DNA from: an uncultured Pelagibacteraceae bacterium
Lineage (GTDB): Bacteria > Pseudomonadota > Alphaproteobacteria > Pelagibacterales > Pelagibacteraceae
Assembly (NCBI GenBank): GCA_902622655.1
Contig: CACNQY010000010.1
Span: 1-41,100 of the forward strand
DNA: 41,100 bases
Direction: 5' to 3'
Positions 26,204 to 36,196 of this stretch are shown in pieces. The notes beneath the pieces were generated by a model. That model saw only the letters and a list, made by a program, of their open reading frames with translations, did no database searches and was not told the origin of the DNA. Position numbers and translations under genes: made by a program. Every line of letters begins with the position of its first letter. Positions within the stretch are counted from its first letter, which is position 1.

Positions 26204-26826
26204 TGAAATTAGATAAAATTAGTATAGACGGAAAAAAAGATAGTATTGAAGTGTTGGATAAGATTTTTTCTGCAAAAATTAATCATAAGTTAGTTAGTGC
26301 GGTTCTCTATAAAACTAATGCAAATTACAAAGGAAGACGTGCTAAAACCAAACAACAAAATGAAGTTAAAGGACCAACGTCAAAAATATATGCACAAAAG
26401 GGTACAGGTGGTGCAAGACATGCTAGTAGAAAAGCTCCTATATTTGTAGGTGGTGGTATTGCTCACGGACCAAAAGGTGAATTGGCATATAAAAAAAGAA
26501 AATTAAACAAAATTGAAAAAAAACAAAGCTTGGCTTCACTAATTACAGAGAAAAACAATAATAAAAATTTATTAATATTAAATGACTTTAGTTCTGAAAT
26601 AAAAAAGACCAAAGAGATGAATTCAATTATTAATAAACTTGAGATTTCAAATTCACTAATAATTTTAGATAAAAATTCAAAAGAAAAAATTGAAAAATCA
26701 GCAAGAAATATTCCAAATGTTAAAGTTACAGATGTAAATCATTTCAGTGCTTACGATATTATTAAGTTTAAAAAAGTAGTTTTCACAGAAAGTTCGGTAA
26801 AAGAACTAGAAAAGAGATATTTATAA
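26203..26826 (+). CDS. rplD: 50S ribosomal protein L4
   Basis: 207 aa. The long basic loop that reaches the exit tunnel is visible (GRRAKTKQQNEVKGPTSKIY, then AQKGTGGARHASRKAPIFVGG). In E. coli L4 also represses the S10 operon; no target leader is visible here. It is 1 nt upstream of rplW. Confidence 0.97.
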   Translation: MKLDKISIDGKKDSIEVLDKIFSAKINHKLVSAVLYKTNANYKGRRAKTKQQNEVKGPTSKIYAQKGTGGARHASRKAPIFVGGGIAHGPKGELAYKKRKLNKIEKKQSLASLITEKNNNKNLLILNDFSSEIKKTKEMNSIINKLEISNSLIILDKNSKEKIEKSARNIPNVKVTDVNHFSAYDIIKFKKVVFTESSVKELEKRYL

Positions 26827-26827
26827 A

Positions 26828-27121
26828 ATGGAAAAAATTCACTTATACGATAAAATTCTTTCACCAGTAGTCACTGAGAAATCAACTAATTTATCTGAAC
26901 TTAATAAAATTGTTTTCAAAGTTCCAGATGGTGCAAATAAGAAAAATTTAAAAAAAAATATAGAAAAAATATTTAAAGTTAATGTGACTAAAATAAATAT
27001 TATAAACAAACAAAATAGAACAAAAGTTACTAGAGGTCGAAAAGTAAAAGTATCTGGATATAAAAAAGCAATAATAACTCTAAAAAAAGGTCAAAGTATT
27101 GATCTAACAACAGGAATTTAA
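26828..27121 (+). CDS. rplW: 50S ribosomal protein L23
   Basis: 97 aa, standard length. It sits at the tunnel exit and docks trigger factor and SRP. Conserved LSPVVTEKSTNL at the N-terminus and KKNIEKIFKVNVTKINIIN support the call. It lies between rplD and rplB with 1- and 3-nt spacers. A TTCACTTA octamer occurs near its start, by chance as far as I can tell. Confidence 0.97.
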   Translation: MEKIHLYDKILSPVVTEKSTNLSELNKIVFKVPDGANKKNLKKNIEKIFKVNVTKINIINKQNRTKVTRGRKVKVSGYKKAIITLKKGQSIDLTTGI

Positions 27122-27124
27122 TTA

Positions 27125-27964
27125 ATGGCGTTAAAAACTTTCAAACCATATACAAAATCTACTAGAGGTACAATTCTGATTGATAGAACTGGTTTATGGA
27201 AGGGAAAACCTTTCAAGACCCTAGTTTCTCCTAAAAATGCGATGAAAGGAAGAAATAATAACGGTCACATTACTTCTATAAATAGAGCTGGTGGACACAA
27301 AAAAATGTATAGAAACGTTGATTTTTATAGAAAAAAATTTGACGTGGAAGCTACAGTTGAAAGAATAGAGTATGATCCAAATAGATCATGTTACATAATG
27401 CTAGTTAAATTTGATGATGGTACTCATGCATATTTCTTAGCTCCACAAAAAATTAAAGTAGGGGATAAAGTTGAAAGTGGTTCCAAAAAAGAAATTAAAA
27501 TAGGTAATTGCATGCCTTTACAAGACATACCAGTAGGTATCAATATACATAATGTGGAGATCCAACCAGGTGGTGGTGGAAAAATTGCTAGAGCAGCAGG
27601 TTCGTCTGTAACTATCAGTGGTCTAGATGGAAATTATAGTTTAATTAAATTAGCTTCAGGTGAAGTTCGAAAAATTGACTCAAGATCTCTAGCTACAATT
27701 GGAATTTTAAGTAATCCAGATCAAAAAAATATTAAAATTGGAAAAGCAGGTAGATCAAGATGGTTGGGTAGAAGACCTCATACTAGAGGTGTTGTTAAAA
27801 ATCCAGTTGATCACCCACACGGAGGAGGTGAAGGAAAATCTGCTGGAGGAAGACATCCAGTTTCACCTACAGGACAATCTGCTAAAGGTTTAAAAACTCG
27901 AGATAACAAGAGAACAGATAAATTTATAGTTAAGAGAAGAAATAAGAGGAAGGATACTAAGTAA
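27125..27964 (+). CDS. rplB: 50S ribosomal protein L2
   Basis: 279 aa, normal length. Needed for subunit joining and peptidyl transfer. The C-terminal signature [20 protein letters not shown] contains the essential histidine. The N-terminal half shows [20 protein letters not shown]. It overlaps rpsS by 1 nt. Confidence 0.98.
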   Translation: MALKTFKPYTKSTRGTILIDRTGLWKGKPFKTLVSPKNAMKGRNNNGHITSINRAGGHKKMYRNVDFYRKKFDVEATVERIEYDPNRSCYIMLVKFDDGTHAYFLAPQKIKVGDKVESGSKKEIKIGNCMPLQDIPVGINIHNVEIQPGGGGKIARAAGSSVTISGLDGNYSLIKLASGEVRKIDSRSLATIGILSNPDQKNIKIGKAGRSRWLGRRPHTRGVVKNPVDHPHGGGEGKSAGGRHPVSPTGQSAKGLKTRDNKRTDKFIVKRRNKRKDTK

Positions 27965-28260
27965 TGGCTAGAGCAGTATGGAAAGGCCCGTTTGTAGAAG
28001 AAAGCTTGATGAAGAAGGTTGACAAGTATAAAGACGATCCAAAGAAAATTCCTATTAAAACTTGGTCAAGAAAATCTACAATTTTACCTGATTTTGTAGG
28101 GGTAAGTTTCCAAATTTATAATGGTAAAAAATTTATACCAATAACTGTTTCAGAAGATATGGTTGGACATAAATTAGGTGAGTTTGCACCAACAAGAACC
28201 TTCTTTGGTCATACACCAGCTGATAAAAAAGCTAAACCAGCAACAGCAGAGAAGAAATAA
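27964..28260 (+). CDS. rpsS: 30S ribosomal protein S19
   Basis: 98 aa. [20 protein letters not shown], then [20 protein letters not shown] and [14 protein letters not shown] are diagnostic. 30S head protein near the A-site finger. A short Lys/Ala tail ends the protein. It is 2 nt before rplV. Confidence 0.98.
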   Translation: MARAVWKGPFVEESLMKKVDKYKDDPKKIPIKTWSRKSTILPDFVGVSFQIYNGKKFIPITVSEDMVGHKLGEFAPTRTFFGHTPADKKAKPATAEKK

Positions 28261-28262
28261 TT

Positions 28263-28661
28263 ATGGGTAAGAAAAAGAAAATAGATAAATCGAACCAAAA
28301 AACAGTGAAGTCTGTTAATAACGGTATTAGATCAAGTGTTAGAAAGCTAAATCCAATACTAAAGAGCATTGTTGGTAAAAAAGTTGATGTTGCAATTAGA
28401 GATTTACAGTTTTCAGAAAAAAGAGTTACTAGAGATGTTAGAAAAACTATCAGTTCAGCTGTAGCCAATGCTGAAAATAATTTTCAATACGATATCGATA
28501 AATTAATAGTTAAAGAGGCATATTGTGGAAAAAAAATAGTTATGAAAAGGTTTAGACCTAGAGCTAAAGGAAGAGCGGCACCAATATTAAAACCTTGGTC
28601 AACTGTTACAATAATTTTATCAGAAGCAAAACAAATGGAGAAGCATGGGGCAAAAAGTTAA
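28263..28661 (+). CDS. rplV: 50S ribosomal protein L22
   Basis: 132 aa, about 20 longer than E. coli because of a Lys/Asn/Ser-rich N-terminal extension. The beta-hairpin that lines the exit tunnel is present (KRFRPRAKGRAAPILKPWST). The last 17 nt overlap the start of rpsC, an unusually long overlap for this operon. An internal start would remove the extension, but none is better placed. Confidence 0.95.
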   Translation: MGKKKKIDKSNQKTVKSVNNGIRSSVRKLNPILKSIVGKKVDVAIRDLQFSEKRVTRDVRKTISSAVANAENNFQYDIDKLIVKEAYCGKKIVMKRFRPRAKGRAAPILKPWSTVTIILSEAKQMEKHGAKS

Positions 28662-29322
28662 TCCTGTAGGTTTTAGATTAGGTGTCAACAGAGGATGGGA
28701 CTCTGTATGGTATGCTAAGAAAAAAGATTTTGGAAATTACCTAATCGAAGATTTTAAAATTAGGGAATATATAAAGAAAAATGTAATCAACTCTGGTGTA
28801 TCCAAGGTAATGATCGAAAGAACATCTAATAAATGTTATGTTACAATATATACTTCTAGACCTGGATTTGTTATTGGGAAAAAAGGAAGTGATATAGACA
28901 AAATTAAAAATAATCTTTCAAAATTTACAACAAATGAAGTTAATCTAAATATTAAAGAAGTTAAAAAACCTGAAACAAATGCTTATTTAGTTGCTGAAAA
29001 TATATCTCAGCAGCTTGTTAAAAGAATTTCTTATAGAAGAGCTATGAAAAGAGCAATGCAATCATGTATTAGACTTGGAGCAAAAGGAATTAAAGTTTCT
29101 GTTAGTGGAAGACTAGGTGGAAATGAAATAGCTAGAACCGAGTGGTTAAGAGATGGCAGTATTCCGTCACATACTTTAAGAGCTGATATAGATTATGCAG
29201 AGGCAGAAGCTCTTACAACTTATGGAATTATTGGTATTAAAGTTTGGATTTATAAAGGTGAAGTTTTTGCAAGAGAATTTAGCCAAGAGACTAACAAGGT
29301 AACACCAAAGGAAGGTAAATAA
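28645..29322 (+). CDS. rpsC: 30S ribosomal protein S3
   Basis: 225 aa. Begins [20 protein letters not shown]. The KH domain has [14 protein letters not shown] with the RNA-binding GKKG loop. The C-terminal domain shows [13 protein letters not shown] and part of the mRNA-entry helicase site. Its start lies within rplV. It is 2 nt before rplP. Confidence 0.98.
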   Translation: MGQKVNPVGFRLGVNRGWDSVWYAKKKDFGNYLIEDFKIREYIKKNVINSGVSKVMIERTSNKCYVTIYTSRPGFVIGKKGSDIDKIKNNLSKFTTNEVNLNIKEVKKPETNAYLVAENISQQLVKRISYRRAMKRAMQSCIRLGAKGIKVSVSGRLGGNEIARTEWLRDGSIPSHTLRADIDYAEAEALTTYGIIGIKVWIYKGEVFAREFSQETNKVTPKEGK

Positions 29323-29324
29323 TA

Positions 29325-29735
29325 ATGCTTCAACCAGTAAGAACAAAGTGGAGAAAAGCGCATAAAGGCAGAATTCACGGTACAGCTTCTAGAGCAAGCA
29401 CTATTAATTATGGTGCTTACGCTTTAAAAGCTTTGCAGCCAGAAAGAGTTACTGGAAAGCAAATAGAGGCTGCAAGGGTTGCATTAACAAGACACATGAA
29501 AAGACAAGGAAGAGTTTGGACAAGGATATTTCCAAATATACCAGTTTCTAAAAAACCGATTGAGGTCAGAATGGGTAAAGGTAAAGGATCACCTGAATAT
29601 TTTGCATGCAGAGTAAAACCAGGAAGAATATTATTTGAAGTTGATGGTGTTTCTGAACAAATTGCCAAAGAGGCTTTATATAAAGCATCAGCTAAATTAC
29701 CGATTAAGACTAAAACTATTAAGAGATTTGCATAA
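29325..29735 (+). CDS. rplP: 50S ribosomal protein L16
   Basis: 136 aa, standard length. [19 protein letters not shown] at the N-terminus and [20 protein letters not shown], the loop near the A-site tRNA that is hydroxylated in some bacteria. It overlaps rpmC by 1 nt. Confidence 0.98.
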   Translation: MLQPVRTKWRKAHKGRIHGTASRASTINYGAYALKALQPERVTGKQIEAARVALTRHMKRQGRVWTRIFPNIPVSKKPIEVRMGKGKGSPEYFACRVKPGRILFEVDGVSEQIAKEALYKASAKLPIKTKTIKRFA

Positions 29736-29926
29736 TGAAAAAACAAGAAATTAAAAAATTATCAAAGGATGAAGCAGTGAAGAATATAGATAAACTTAAA
29801 AAAGATCTTTTTAATTTCAGATTTCAAAAAATGAATTCACAAGTAACAAACACAGCTAAAATTGGTGAAACTAAAAAAACAATAGCAAGATTAAAAACAA
29901 TTTTAAAAGGAAAAGGAAATGCCTAA
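29735..29926 (+). CDS. rpmC: 50S ribosomal protein L29
   Basis: 63 aa, two-helix protein at the tunnel exit beside L23. [20 protein letters not shown], then RFQKMNSQ and a C-terminal [11 protein letters not shown] match the family. The end overlaps rpsQ by 8 nt. Confidence 0.95.
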   Translation: MKKQEIKKLSKDEAVKNIDKLKKDLFNFRFQKMNSQVTNTAKIGETKKTIARLKTILKGKGNA

Positions 29927-30155
29927 AAAAATATTAACAGGTATAGTTATAAGCGACAAACCAAATAAGACAGTTACAGTCATGGTTGAACGAAAATATT
30001 CTCACCCTGTTCTTAAAAAAGTTATAAAAGTTAGAAAAAATTATAATGCCCATGATGAGAATAATAAGTTCAAAACAGGAGATAAAGTCTCAATTATAGA
30101 GAGTAAACCGTTTTCAAAAAATAAAAAATTTCAAGTGATGGAGAGTACAAAGTAA
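29919..30155 (+). CDS. rpsQ: 30S ribosomal protein S17
   Basis: 78 aa, OB-fold 16S-binding protein. The sequence [20 protein letters not shown], then [20 protein letters not shown] and [18 protein letters not shown] is diagnostic. It overlaps rpmC by 8 nt and rplN by 1 nt. Confidence 0.97.
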   Translation: MPKKILTGIVISDKPNKTVTVMVERKYSHPVLKKVIKVRKNYNAHDENNKFKTGDKVSIIESKPFSKNKKFQVMESTK

Positions 30156-30523
30156 TGATTGGTGTTCAAACAGAATTACAAGTAGCTGACAATACCGGCG
30201 CAAAAAGAATTGAATGCATTAAGGTTTTAGGTGGATCAAAAAGAAGATATGCAAGTATTGGTGATACAATTGTCATTGCTGTTAAAGAGGCAATACCAAA
30301 AGGAAAAGTTAAAAAAGGTACTGTACATAAAGCTGTAGTTGTAAGAGTTAAAAAAGGAATACATAGGAATGATGGTTCAAAAGTTAAATTTGATAACAAT
30401 GCAGCTGTTTTAGTTGATGATAAGGGAGAACCAGTTGGGACAAGAATATTTGGCCCTGTAACAAGAGAATTAAGAAGCAGAGGGCAAATGAAAATTATTT
30501 CTTTGGCTCCTGAGGTTTTATAA
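30155..30523 (+). CDS. rplN: 50S ribosomal protein L14
   Basis: 122 aa, exact family length. [20 protein letters not shown], then [20 protein letters not shown] and the [13 protein letters not shown] signature. It forms an intersubunit bridge with h14 of 16S and is the docking site of RsfS. First gene of the spc cluster, 1 nt before rplX. Confidence 0.98.
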   Translation: MIGVQTELQVADNTGAKRIECIKVLGGSKRRYASIGDTIVIAVKEAIPKGKVKKGTVHKAVVVRVKKGIHRNDGSKVKFDNNAAVLVDDKGEPVGTRIFGPVTRELRSRGQMKIISLAPEVL

Positions 30524-30524
30524 A

Positions 30525-30770
30525 ATGATAAAAAAAGGTTTAAAAGTAAAAGTTTTAACTGGTAAAGATAAAAAAAAAGAAGGTGAAGTAATTGAAATTG
30601 ATAGATCAAATAATAGAGCAAAAGTTAAAGAAATTAATATCGTGAAAAAGCATGTAAAAACAACTAAAGAAAAAAAAGGTGGAATTTTTCCTAAGGAAAG
30701 CTTCATACACATATCAAATTTAAAATTAATTGATGAAAAAGTTGTTAAAAAAAAAGAGGCTAAGAAATAA
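30525..30770 (+). CDS. rplX: 50S ribosomal protein L24
   Basis: 81 aa, about 20 shorter than E. coli L24. The KOW motif ([20 protein letters not shown]) and [20 protein letters not shown] are present. The missing part is the C-terminal strand region, so this is a trimmed form, consistent with genome streamlining. Early assembly initiator at the tunnel exit. It overlaps rplE by 1 nt. Confidence 0.94.
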   Translation: MIKKGLKVKVLTGKDKKKEGEVIEIDRSNNRAKVKEINIVKKHVKTTKEKKGGIFPKESFIHISNLKLIDEKVVKKKEAKK

Positions 30771-31324
30771 TGATACCAAGACTTAAAGAAGCGCTAACCA
30801 AAGAAATTCAACCTGCTTTAAAAGAGCAATTTGGTTTAAAAAATGTTTATATGACACCGAAAATAGATAAAGTTGTATTAAACATGGGTCTTGGTTTAGA
30901 TGGAGCTGACTCGAAAATATTAAAATCTTGTGAAGAGGATATGGCAAAAATTACTGGGCAAAAACCTGTTATAACTAAATTTAAAAAGTCCGTGGCAAAC
31001 TTTAAAACAAGAAAAGGATCAAATGCTGGATTAAAAGTTACATTAAGAAAAAATAAAATGTATGAATTTTTAGATAGACTAGTAAATATTGCTCTTCCAA
31101 GAATAAAAGATTTTAGAGGTTTGTCTGCAAAAGGTTTTGATAAATTTGGAAATTATACCTTTGGCATTAAAGAGCATATAATTTTTCCAGAAGTAAGTTT
31201 TGATAGAGCAGATAAAGTTAGAGGCTTAGATATAATAATAGTTATCAAGGCTATAAATAAAGATCATAGCTTTGCTTTATTAGAAAAAATGAACTTTCCA
31301 TTTATTAAAAAAGGAGACAATTAA
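30770..31324 (+). CDS. rplE: 50S ribosomal protein L5
   Basis: 184 aa. MTPKIDKVVLNMGLGLDGAD, then TGQKPVITKFKKSVANFKTR and GNYTFGIKEHIIFPEV are diagnostic. It binds 5S rRNA and contacts P-site tRNA. It is 2 nt before rpsN. Confidence 0.98.
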   Translation: MIPRLKEALTKEIQPALKEQFGLKNVYMTPKIDKVVLNMGLGLDGADSKILKSCEEDMAKITGQKPVITKFKKSVANFKTRKGSNAGLKVTLRKNKMYEFLDRLVNIALPRIKDFRGLSAKGFDKFGNYTFGIKEHIIFPEVSFDRADKVRGLDIIIVIKAINKDHSFALLEKMNFPFIKKGDN

Positions 31325-31326
31325 AC

Positions 31327-31632
31327 ATGGCAAAACTGAGTGCTGTAAATAAAAATAAAAAAAGAATCAATCTTTCGGATAGACTTTACAAAAAAAGACA
31401 AGCATTGAAGAAAATTGTAATGGATAAAAAAATACCATTAGAAGAGAGATTTAAAGCTCAACAAAAATTATCAAAACTACCAAGAAATTCCGCAAAAACA
31501 AGAGTTATGAATAGATGCGAAATTACTGGTAGACCACACGGCGTTTACAGAAAATTAAAGATTTCACGAATAGCATTAAGACAATTAGGATTACAAGGAA
31601 AGATACCTGGTTTAGTTAAATCAAGCTGGTAG
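31327..31632 (+). CDS. rpsN: 30S ribosomal protein S14 (long, zinc-free type)
   Basis: 101 aa. The C-terminal motif NRCEITGRPHGVYRKLKISR and a single cysteine show the zinc-independent long form usual in Proteobacteria. It belongs to the 30S head. The following gene, rpsH, has a clear AAAGGAAG ribosome binding site in the 11-nt spacer. Confidence 0.97.
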   Translation: MAKLSAVNKNKKRINLSDRLYKKRQALKKIVMDKKIPLEERFKAQQKLSKLPRNSAKTRVMNRCEITGRPHGVYRKLKISRIALRQLGLQGKIPGLVKSSW

Positions 31633-31643
31633 AAAGGAAGATT

Positions 31644-32039
31644 ATGAGTTTAAGTGACCCAATAGGAGATATGATTGCAAGAGTTAAGAATGCTCAAGCT
31701 AGAAATCATAAAATAGTAGAGTTACCCTCATCAAATTTTAAAACTAAAATAGCAGATATTTTGAAAAACGAGGGATTTATAAAAAATTTTAAAATTAATA
31801 ATGAAGATAAAAAACCAACTTTATCTTTAGAATTAAAATATCATTCTGGTAATCCAGTAATAAGTGCTTTTGAAAGAGTTTCTAAACCAGGAAGAAGAAT
31901 TTTTTCAAGTGCAGACAGTTTACCAAAAATAAATAACGGTTTAGGTATTGCTATAATCTCAACTCCAAAAGGAGTAATGACTGATATTGATGCAAGAAAA
32001 AAAAAAGTTGGTGGAGAAATAATTTGTAAGGTATTTTAA
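31644..32039 (+). CDS. rpsH: 30S ribosomal protein S8
   Basis: 131 aa. SDPIGDMIARVKNAQARNHK at the N-terminus and the C-terminal GLGIAIISTPKGVMTDIDAR. It binds the central domain of 16S and in E. coli represses the spc operon. It overlaps rplF by 1 nt. Confidence 0.97.
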   Translation: MSLSDPIGDMIARVKNAQARNHKIVELPSSNFKTKIADILKNEGFIKNFKINNEDKKPTLSLELKYHSGNPVISAFERVSKPGRRIFSSADSLPKINNGLGIAIISTPKGVMTDIDARKKKVGGEIICKVF

Positions 32040-32578
32040 TGTCTAAAATTGGAAAAATAAACATAGCAATCCCTGAAAAAGTAAAAGTTGCATTAGCTGG
32101 CAATGTTATAAACATTGAAGGACCATTAGGAAAAAAATCAATTAATGTTGATTTGGATATGTTTAATCTTGATATTAAAGAGGGGAAGGAAATTTCTATA
32201 AAACCAAAAAAAATTGATCAAATTTCAAAAAGACTATGGGGGATGAACAGAAGTTTAATTAATAATGCTGTTATTGGTTCGAGTTCAGGCTATGAAAAAA
32301 CACTCGAACTTGTTGGTGTTGGATACAGAGCAGCTTTAAAAGGCAATCAGCTGAATTTACAGCTTGGATATAGCCATGATATTAATTTCGATATTCCAGA
32401 GGGTATAAAAATTGCAGTTGAAAAACAAACCACACTTAAAATTACAGGTTCAGACAAACAATTAGTTGGTGATGTAGTATCAAAAATAAAAACTTTTAGA
32501 AAAATTGAACCATACAAAGGAAAAGGAATTAGAGAAAAAGGTCAATATGTCCTTAAAAAAGAAGGAAAGAAAAAATAA
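32039..32578 (+). CDS. rplF: 50S ribosomal protein L6
   Basis: 179 aa, normal length. Two tandem alpha/beta domains; the second carries [20 protein letters not shown] and the signature [20 protein letters not shown]. It sits near the sarcin-ricin loop. It overlaps rplR by 1 nt. Confidence 0.98.
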   Translation: MSKIGKINIAIPEKVKVALAGNVINIEGPLGKKSINVDLDMFNLDIKEGKEISIKPKKIDQISKRLWGMNRSLINNAVIGSSSGYEKTLELVGVGYRAALKGNQLNLQLGYSHDINFDIPEGIKIAVEKQTTLKITGSDKQLVGDVVSKIKTFRKIEPYKGKGIREKGQYVLKKEGKKK

Positions 32579-32934
32579 TGAAACTAAGCACTAGTAAGAG
32601 AAAAAGATTTAGAGTGAGCAACAAAGTTAAGAGGGTTGCCTCTGCAGATAGATTTAGATTAAGTATTTCAAGATCGTCTAAAAATATTTCAGCACAAATT
32701 ATTGATGATATTAAAAAAATTACTTTACTATCTGCATCTTCAGTTGAGAAAGACTTTAAATTATTAGACAAAGTTAATAAAACTGAATTATCAAAATTAG
32801 TTGCACAAAAATTAGCAAAGAAAGCTCAAGAAAAAAATATTTTAAAAATTTATTTTGATAGAGGTCCATATAAATATCATGGCCGAATAAAAGTTTTTGC
32901 GGAAACCTTGAGAGAAAATGGAATAGAATTTTAA
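32578..32934 (+). CDS. rplR: 50S ribosomal protein L18
   Basis: 118 aa. A basic N-terminus ([20 protein letters not shown]), [17 protein letters not shown] and the C-terminal [20 protein letters not shown] match L18, which brings 5S rRNA to the 50S with L5. It overlaps rpsE by 1 nt. Confidence 0.97.
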   Translation: MKLSTSKRKRFRVSNKVKRVASADRFRLSISRSSKNISAQIIDDIKKITLLSASSVEKDFKLLDKVNKTELSKLVAQKLAKKAQEKNILKIYFDRGPYKYHGRIKVFAETLRENGIEF

Positions 32935-33449
32935 TGGAAAATTTTAAAATAAAAAAAGTTGATGATATTGTGGAAAAATTAGTTCACATTAATCGAATTA
33001 CTAAGGTAGTTAAAGGCGGAAGACGATTTGGTTTTTCAGCTTTAGTTGTGGTTGGTAATCAGGCAGGAAAAATTGGAATAGCTCACGCAAAAGCAAAGCA
33101 AGTTCCTGACGCTATCAAAAAGGCTAATGAAATTGCAAGAAGAAAACTAATTCATATTCCACTTAGAGAGGGAAGAACAATTCATCATGATGTAAAAGCT
33201 AAAGATGGTTCTGGAAGAATTGTTTTGAGAGCAGCCTCAAAAGGTACAGGAATTATTGCTGGAGGACCAGTTAGAGCCGTATGTGAGGTTCTTGGAGTTA
33301 AGGATATTGTTGCAAAATCAATGGGAACTTCAAATGCTCATAATGTTATCAGAGCAACCATGAAAGCATTAATGAAACAAAGTTCGCCAAAACAAATATC
33401 AGCAATTAGAAATAAAAAAATTTCTGAAATAATTGAAAAAAGAGGATAA
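32934..33449 (+). CDS. rpsE: 30S ribosomal protein S5
   Basis: 171 aa. [20 protein letters not shown], then [20 protein letters not shown], and the C-terminal [20 protein letters not shown]. Part of the mRNA entry channel and accuracy centre. The next gene, overlapping by 1 nt, is rplO; the rpmD gene that normally lies between them is absent. Confidence 0.98.
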   Translation: MENFKIKKVDDIVEKLVHINRITKVVKGGRRFGFSALVVVGNQAGKIGIAHAKAKQVPDAIKKANEIARRKLIHIPLREGRTIHHDVKAKDGSGRIVLRAASKGTGIIAGGPVRAVCEVLGVKDIVAKSMGTSNAHNVIRATMKALMKQSSPKQISAIRNKKISEIIEKRG

Positions 33450-33901
33450 TGATTACTTTAAATAGCAAGGTAAAAATTAATAAGTCTAAAAAAAGAGTCG
33501 GGAGAGGTATTGGTTCTGGAAGAGGTAAAACTTCAGGAAGAGGTGTAAAAGGTCAAAAATCTAGATCTGGTGTGGCTATTAAAAGTTTTGAGGGAGGTCA
33601 AATGCCATTATATAGACGATTGCCTAAGAGAGGTTTCAATCCAATTTCAAGTAATAATATAGCTATTTTAAATCTAAATAAAATTCAATCTCATATTGAT
33701 AAAAAAAATATTAATCCAGATGAGGTTCTTAACTCTGAAATACTAATTAAATTACAATTGATAAACAAAAATTCAAAAAAGTTAAAAATTTTAGGTACAG
33801 GTGAAGTAAAAAACAAGATTAATATCGAGGCAGACTTTGCCTCAAAATCAGCAATAGAAAAACTTGAAAAAATTGGTGGATCTATTCAATTAAAAAAATA
33901 A
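33449..33901 (+). CDS. rplO: 50S ribosomal protein L15
   Basis: 150 aa. The glycine/arginine-rich N-terminus ([20 protein letters not shown], then KGQKSRSG) and [17 protein letters not shown] are diagnostic; the C-terminal globular domain ends in [14 protein letters not shown]. Late assembly protein. Secretion gene secY follows after 9 nt. Confidence 0.97.
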   Translation: MITLNSKVKINKSKKRVGRGIGSGRGKTSGRGVKGQKSRSGVAIKSFEGGQMPLYRRLPKRGFNPISSNNIAILNLNKIQSHIDKKNINPDEVLNSEILIKLQLINKNSKKLKILGTGEVKNKINIEADFASKSAIEKLEKIGGSIQLKK

Positions 33902-33910
33902 TTTTTTTAT

Positions 33911-35191
33911 ATGAGCTCGTCATCGTCAACAAATGATCTAAGGAATAGAATAATTTTTACTATTTTAATTCTAGCTGTTTATAGATTTGGTACTTTTGTA
34001 CCCTTACCAGGAATAGATCCTGAGCAATTAAAAATTATGATGGAAGGTAATCAAAAAGGATTACTTGGTATGTTTAATGTTTTTGCAGGTGGTGCAGTAA
34101 GTAGAATGGCTATATTTGCATTAGGTATAATGCCATATATTTCCTCAGCAATCATTGTGCAACTTTTAACTGGTGTAACTGACTATTTTAAAAATTTAAA
34201 AGCACAGGGTGAAATAGGAAGAGCTAAAATAACACAGATAACGAGATATGGTACTGTATTGTTAGCAACTATACAGGGCTATGGACTTTCAGTAGGATTA
34301 GAGTCATCAGCAGACTTGGTTATAACACCTGGTATTTTTTTTAAGATTACAACTGTAACCACAATTGTTGCTGGAACAATTTTTTTAATGTGGCTTGGTG
34401 AACAAATAACACAACGTGGTATAGGAAACGGTATATCTTTAATTATATTTGCTGGAATTGTTGCTGAAATACCTAGAGCATTAGTGACAACTTTTGAATT
34501 AGGTAGAACTGGGGCTATATCTACACTTATGATATTGTCAATATTTATCTTGTTAATATTAACAATATTATTTGTTGTTTTTATGGAAAGAGCTTTAAGA
34601 AAAATTTTAATCAATTATCCAAAACGACAAATGGGCAACAAGATGTATGGAGGTGAGTCATCACATTTGCCTCTTAAAATTAATCAAGCTGGAGTAATTC
34701 CAGCAATTTTTGCTTCAGCTTTATTATTATTACCTATTACTTTTTCAAATTTTTCTTTTTCAGATAATGAAACTTTTTTAAATTTGAGTTCATATTTTAC
34801 ACAAGGGCAACCATTGTATATGTTGCTATATGCATCTGGTATAATATTTTTTACCTTTTTCTATACATCCATTACTTTCAATCCAAATGAAACTGCAGAA
34901 AATTTAAGAAAATATGGTGGATTTGTTCCAGGTATAAGACCAGGAGAGAGCACTGCTTTATATATTGAGAATATTTTAACAAAATTAACTACTATTGGTG
35001 CTCTTTATTTGACATTAGTTTGTTTAATGCCTGAATTGTTAATTGCGAATTATCCAATTCCTTTCTATTTGGGAGGCGCATCAATCTTAATCGTGGTTGT
35101 AGTGGCAATTGATACAGTAACTCAAATACAAACTAGATTAATGAGCTCGCAATACGAACAACTAATTAAAAAAACTAAATTTGGAAAGTAA
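33911..35191 (+). CDS. secY: Preprotein translocase subunit SecY
   Basis: 426 aa, ten membrane spans expected. It shows RIIFTILILAVYRFGTFVPL, the plug region, and the MGIMPYISSAIIVQLL-like signature (ALGIMPYISSAIIVQLLTG). The cytosolic loop GKMYGGESSHLPLKINQAGV is also present. It forms the inner-membrane protein channel with SecE. Directly followed by adk with no spacer. Confidence 0.98.
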   Translation: MSSSSSTNDLRNRIIFTILILAVYRFGTFVPLPGIDPEQLKIMMEGNQKGLLGMFNVFAGGAVSRMAIFALGIMPYISSAIIVQLLTGVTDYFKNLKAQGEIGRAKITQITRYGTVLLATIQGYGLSVGLESSADLVITPGIFFKITTVTTIVAGTIFLMWLGEQITQRGIGNGISLIIFAGIVAEIPRALVTTFELGRTGAISTLMILSIFILLILTILFVVFMERALRKILINYPKRQMGNKMYGGESSHLPLKINQAGVIPAIFASALLLLPITFSNFSFSDNETFLNLSSYFTQGQPLYMLLYASGIIFFTFFYTSITFNPNETAENLRKYGGFVPGIRPGESTALYIENILTKLTTIGALYLTLVCLMPELLIANYPIPFYLGGASILIVVVVAIDTVTQIQTRLMSSQYEQLIKKTKFGK

Positions 35192-35755
35192 GTGAATATC
35201 ATTTTGTTTGGACCACCTGGTGCAGGAAAAGGTACCCAGTCTAAATATCTGGTTCAAAAATTAAATGCTTATCAAATATCAACTGGTGATCTTTTAAGAG
35301 AAGAGATTAAAATAAACTCTGATATTGGAAAATTAATTACTCAAGATATGATGGAAGGAAAATTTGTTAGCGATGAAATAGTAAACAAACTTGTTAAAAA
35401 ACATGTTTTTGATTTAGAAAAAAAAAACAAATTAATATTTGATGGATATCCAAGATCTTTATTACAGGCAAAAAATTTAGAACTAATATTGGATAAATCA
35501 AATCAAATAATAAACTATATTCTTTTCCTGAATGTTAATAAAGATACGATATTAAAAAGAATCGAGAAAAGGAAGATGTTAGAGAATAGATCTGATGATA
35601 ATAGTGATACTATACTTAAAAGATATGATACATATATGGAAACTACAAAACCTGTATTAAATTTCTATTCTAAAAATCCAAATTTTAAAGAGATCAATGG
35701 CAATCTAGAAATTGATGAAATAACAAGGAAAATAGACAGTTTTATAAATGTTTAA
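35192..35755 (+). CDS. adk: Adenylate kinase
   Basis: 187 aa with a GTG start immediately after the secY stop codon. P-loop GPPGAGKGTQ (7-16), STGDLLREEI, and FDGYPRSLLQA are conserved. It is of the short type: the large LID domain of the 214-aa E. coli enzyme is missing and replaced by a brief loop (about residues 127-138). Interconverts AMP, ADP and ATP. Its place between secY and rpsM is the alphaproteobacterial order. Confidence 0.96.
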   Translation: MNIILFGPPGAGKGTQSKYLVQKLNAYQISTGDLLREEIKINSDIGKLITQDMMEGKFVSDEIVNKLVKKHVFDLEKKNKLIFDGYPRSLLQAKNLELILDKSNQIINYILFLNVNKDTILKRIEKRKMLENRSDDNSDTILKRYDTYMETTKPVLNFYSKNPNFKEINGNLEIDEITRKIDSFINV

Positions 35756-35759
35756 GACA

Positions 35760-35787
35760 TTGACTTTAAGTAATCTTATTATATAAA
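35760..35787 (+). promoter_or_regulatory. Candidate promoter of rpsM-rpsK-rpoA-rplQ
   Basis: TTGACT (35760-35765) and TATAAA (35782-35787) are 16 bp apart in the 55-bp gap after adk, the largest gap since rpsL. It would allow separate control of the alpha cluster; read-through from upstream is also likely. Confidence 0.5.
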
Positions 35788-35810
35788 AGGCACAAATTTA
35801 TCACAAAATT

Positions 35811-36194
35811 ATGGCTCGTATTGCAGGTATAAATATTCCACAAAACAAACTTGTCCACATAGGATTAACCTATATATACGGCATAGGAGACAAATTTTCT
35901 CAAAAAATTTGTTCTAACCTTGAAATTCCAAGAGCAAAAAGAGTTAATGAATTGACTGATGATGAAATTTTGAAAATAAGAGAATATATAGATCAAAACT
36001 TTAAAGTAGAAGGGGATTTAAGAAGAGATTATTCTTTAAGTATTAAAAGGTTAATCGATTTAGCTTGTTACAGAGGAACAAGACATAGAAAAAAATTACC
36101 TGTTAGAGGTCAAAGAACAAGATGTAATGCTAGGACAAGAAAAGGTAAAGCAATAGCAATTGCGGGAAAAAAATTAACACCAACTAAAAAATAG
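35811..36194 (+). CDS. rpsM: 30S ribosomal protein S13
   Basis: 127 aa. [20 protein letters not shown], then [14 protein letters not shown] and the C-terminal signature [20 protein letters not shown]. 30S head protein contacting P-site tRNA and L5. It starts the alpha cluster, 2 nt before rpsK. Confidence 0.98.
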   Translation: MARIAGINIPQNKLVHIGLTYIYGIGDKFSQKICSNLEIPRAKRVNELTDDEILKIREYIDQNFKVEGDLRRDYSLSIKRLIDLACYRGTRHRKKLPVRGQRTRCNARTRKGKAIAIAGKKLTPTKK

Positions 36195-36196
36195 TA

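Noticed and set aside
26837..26844. TTCACTTA box inside rplW
   Set aside because: Single copy within a conserved coding region, with no 11-bp partner; chance match to the element A repeat.
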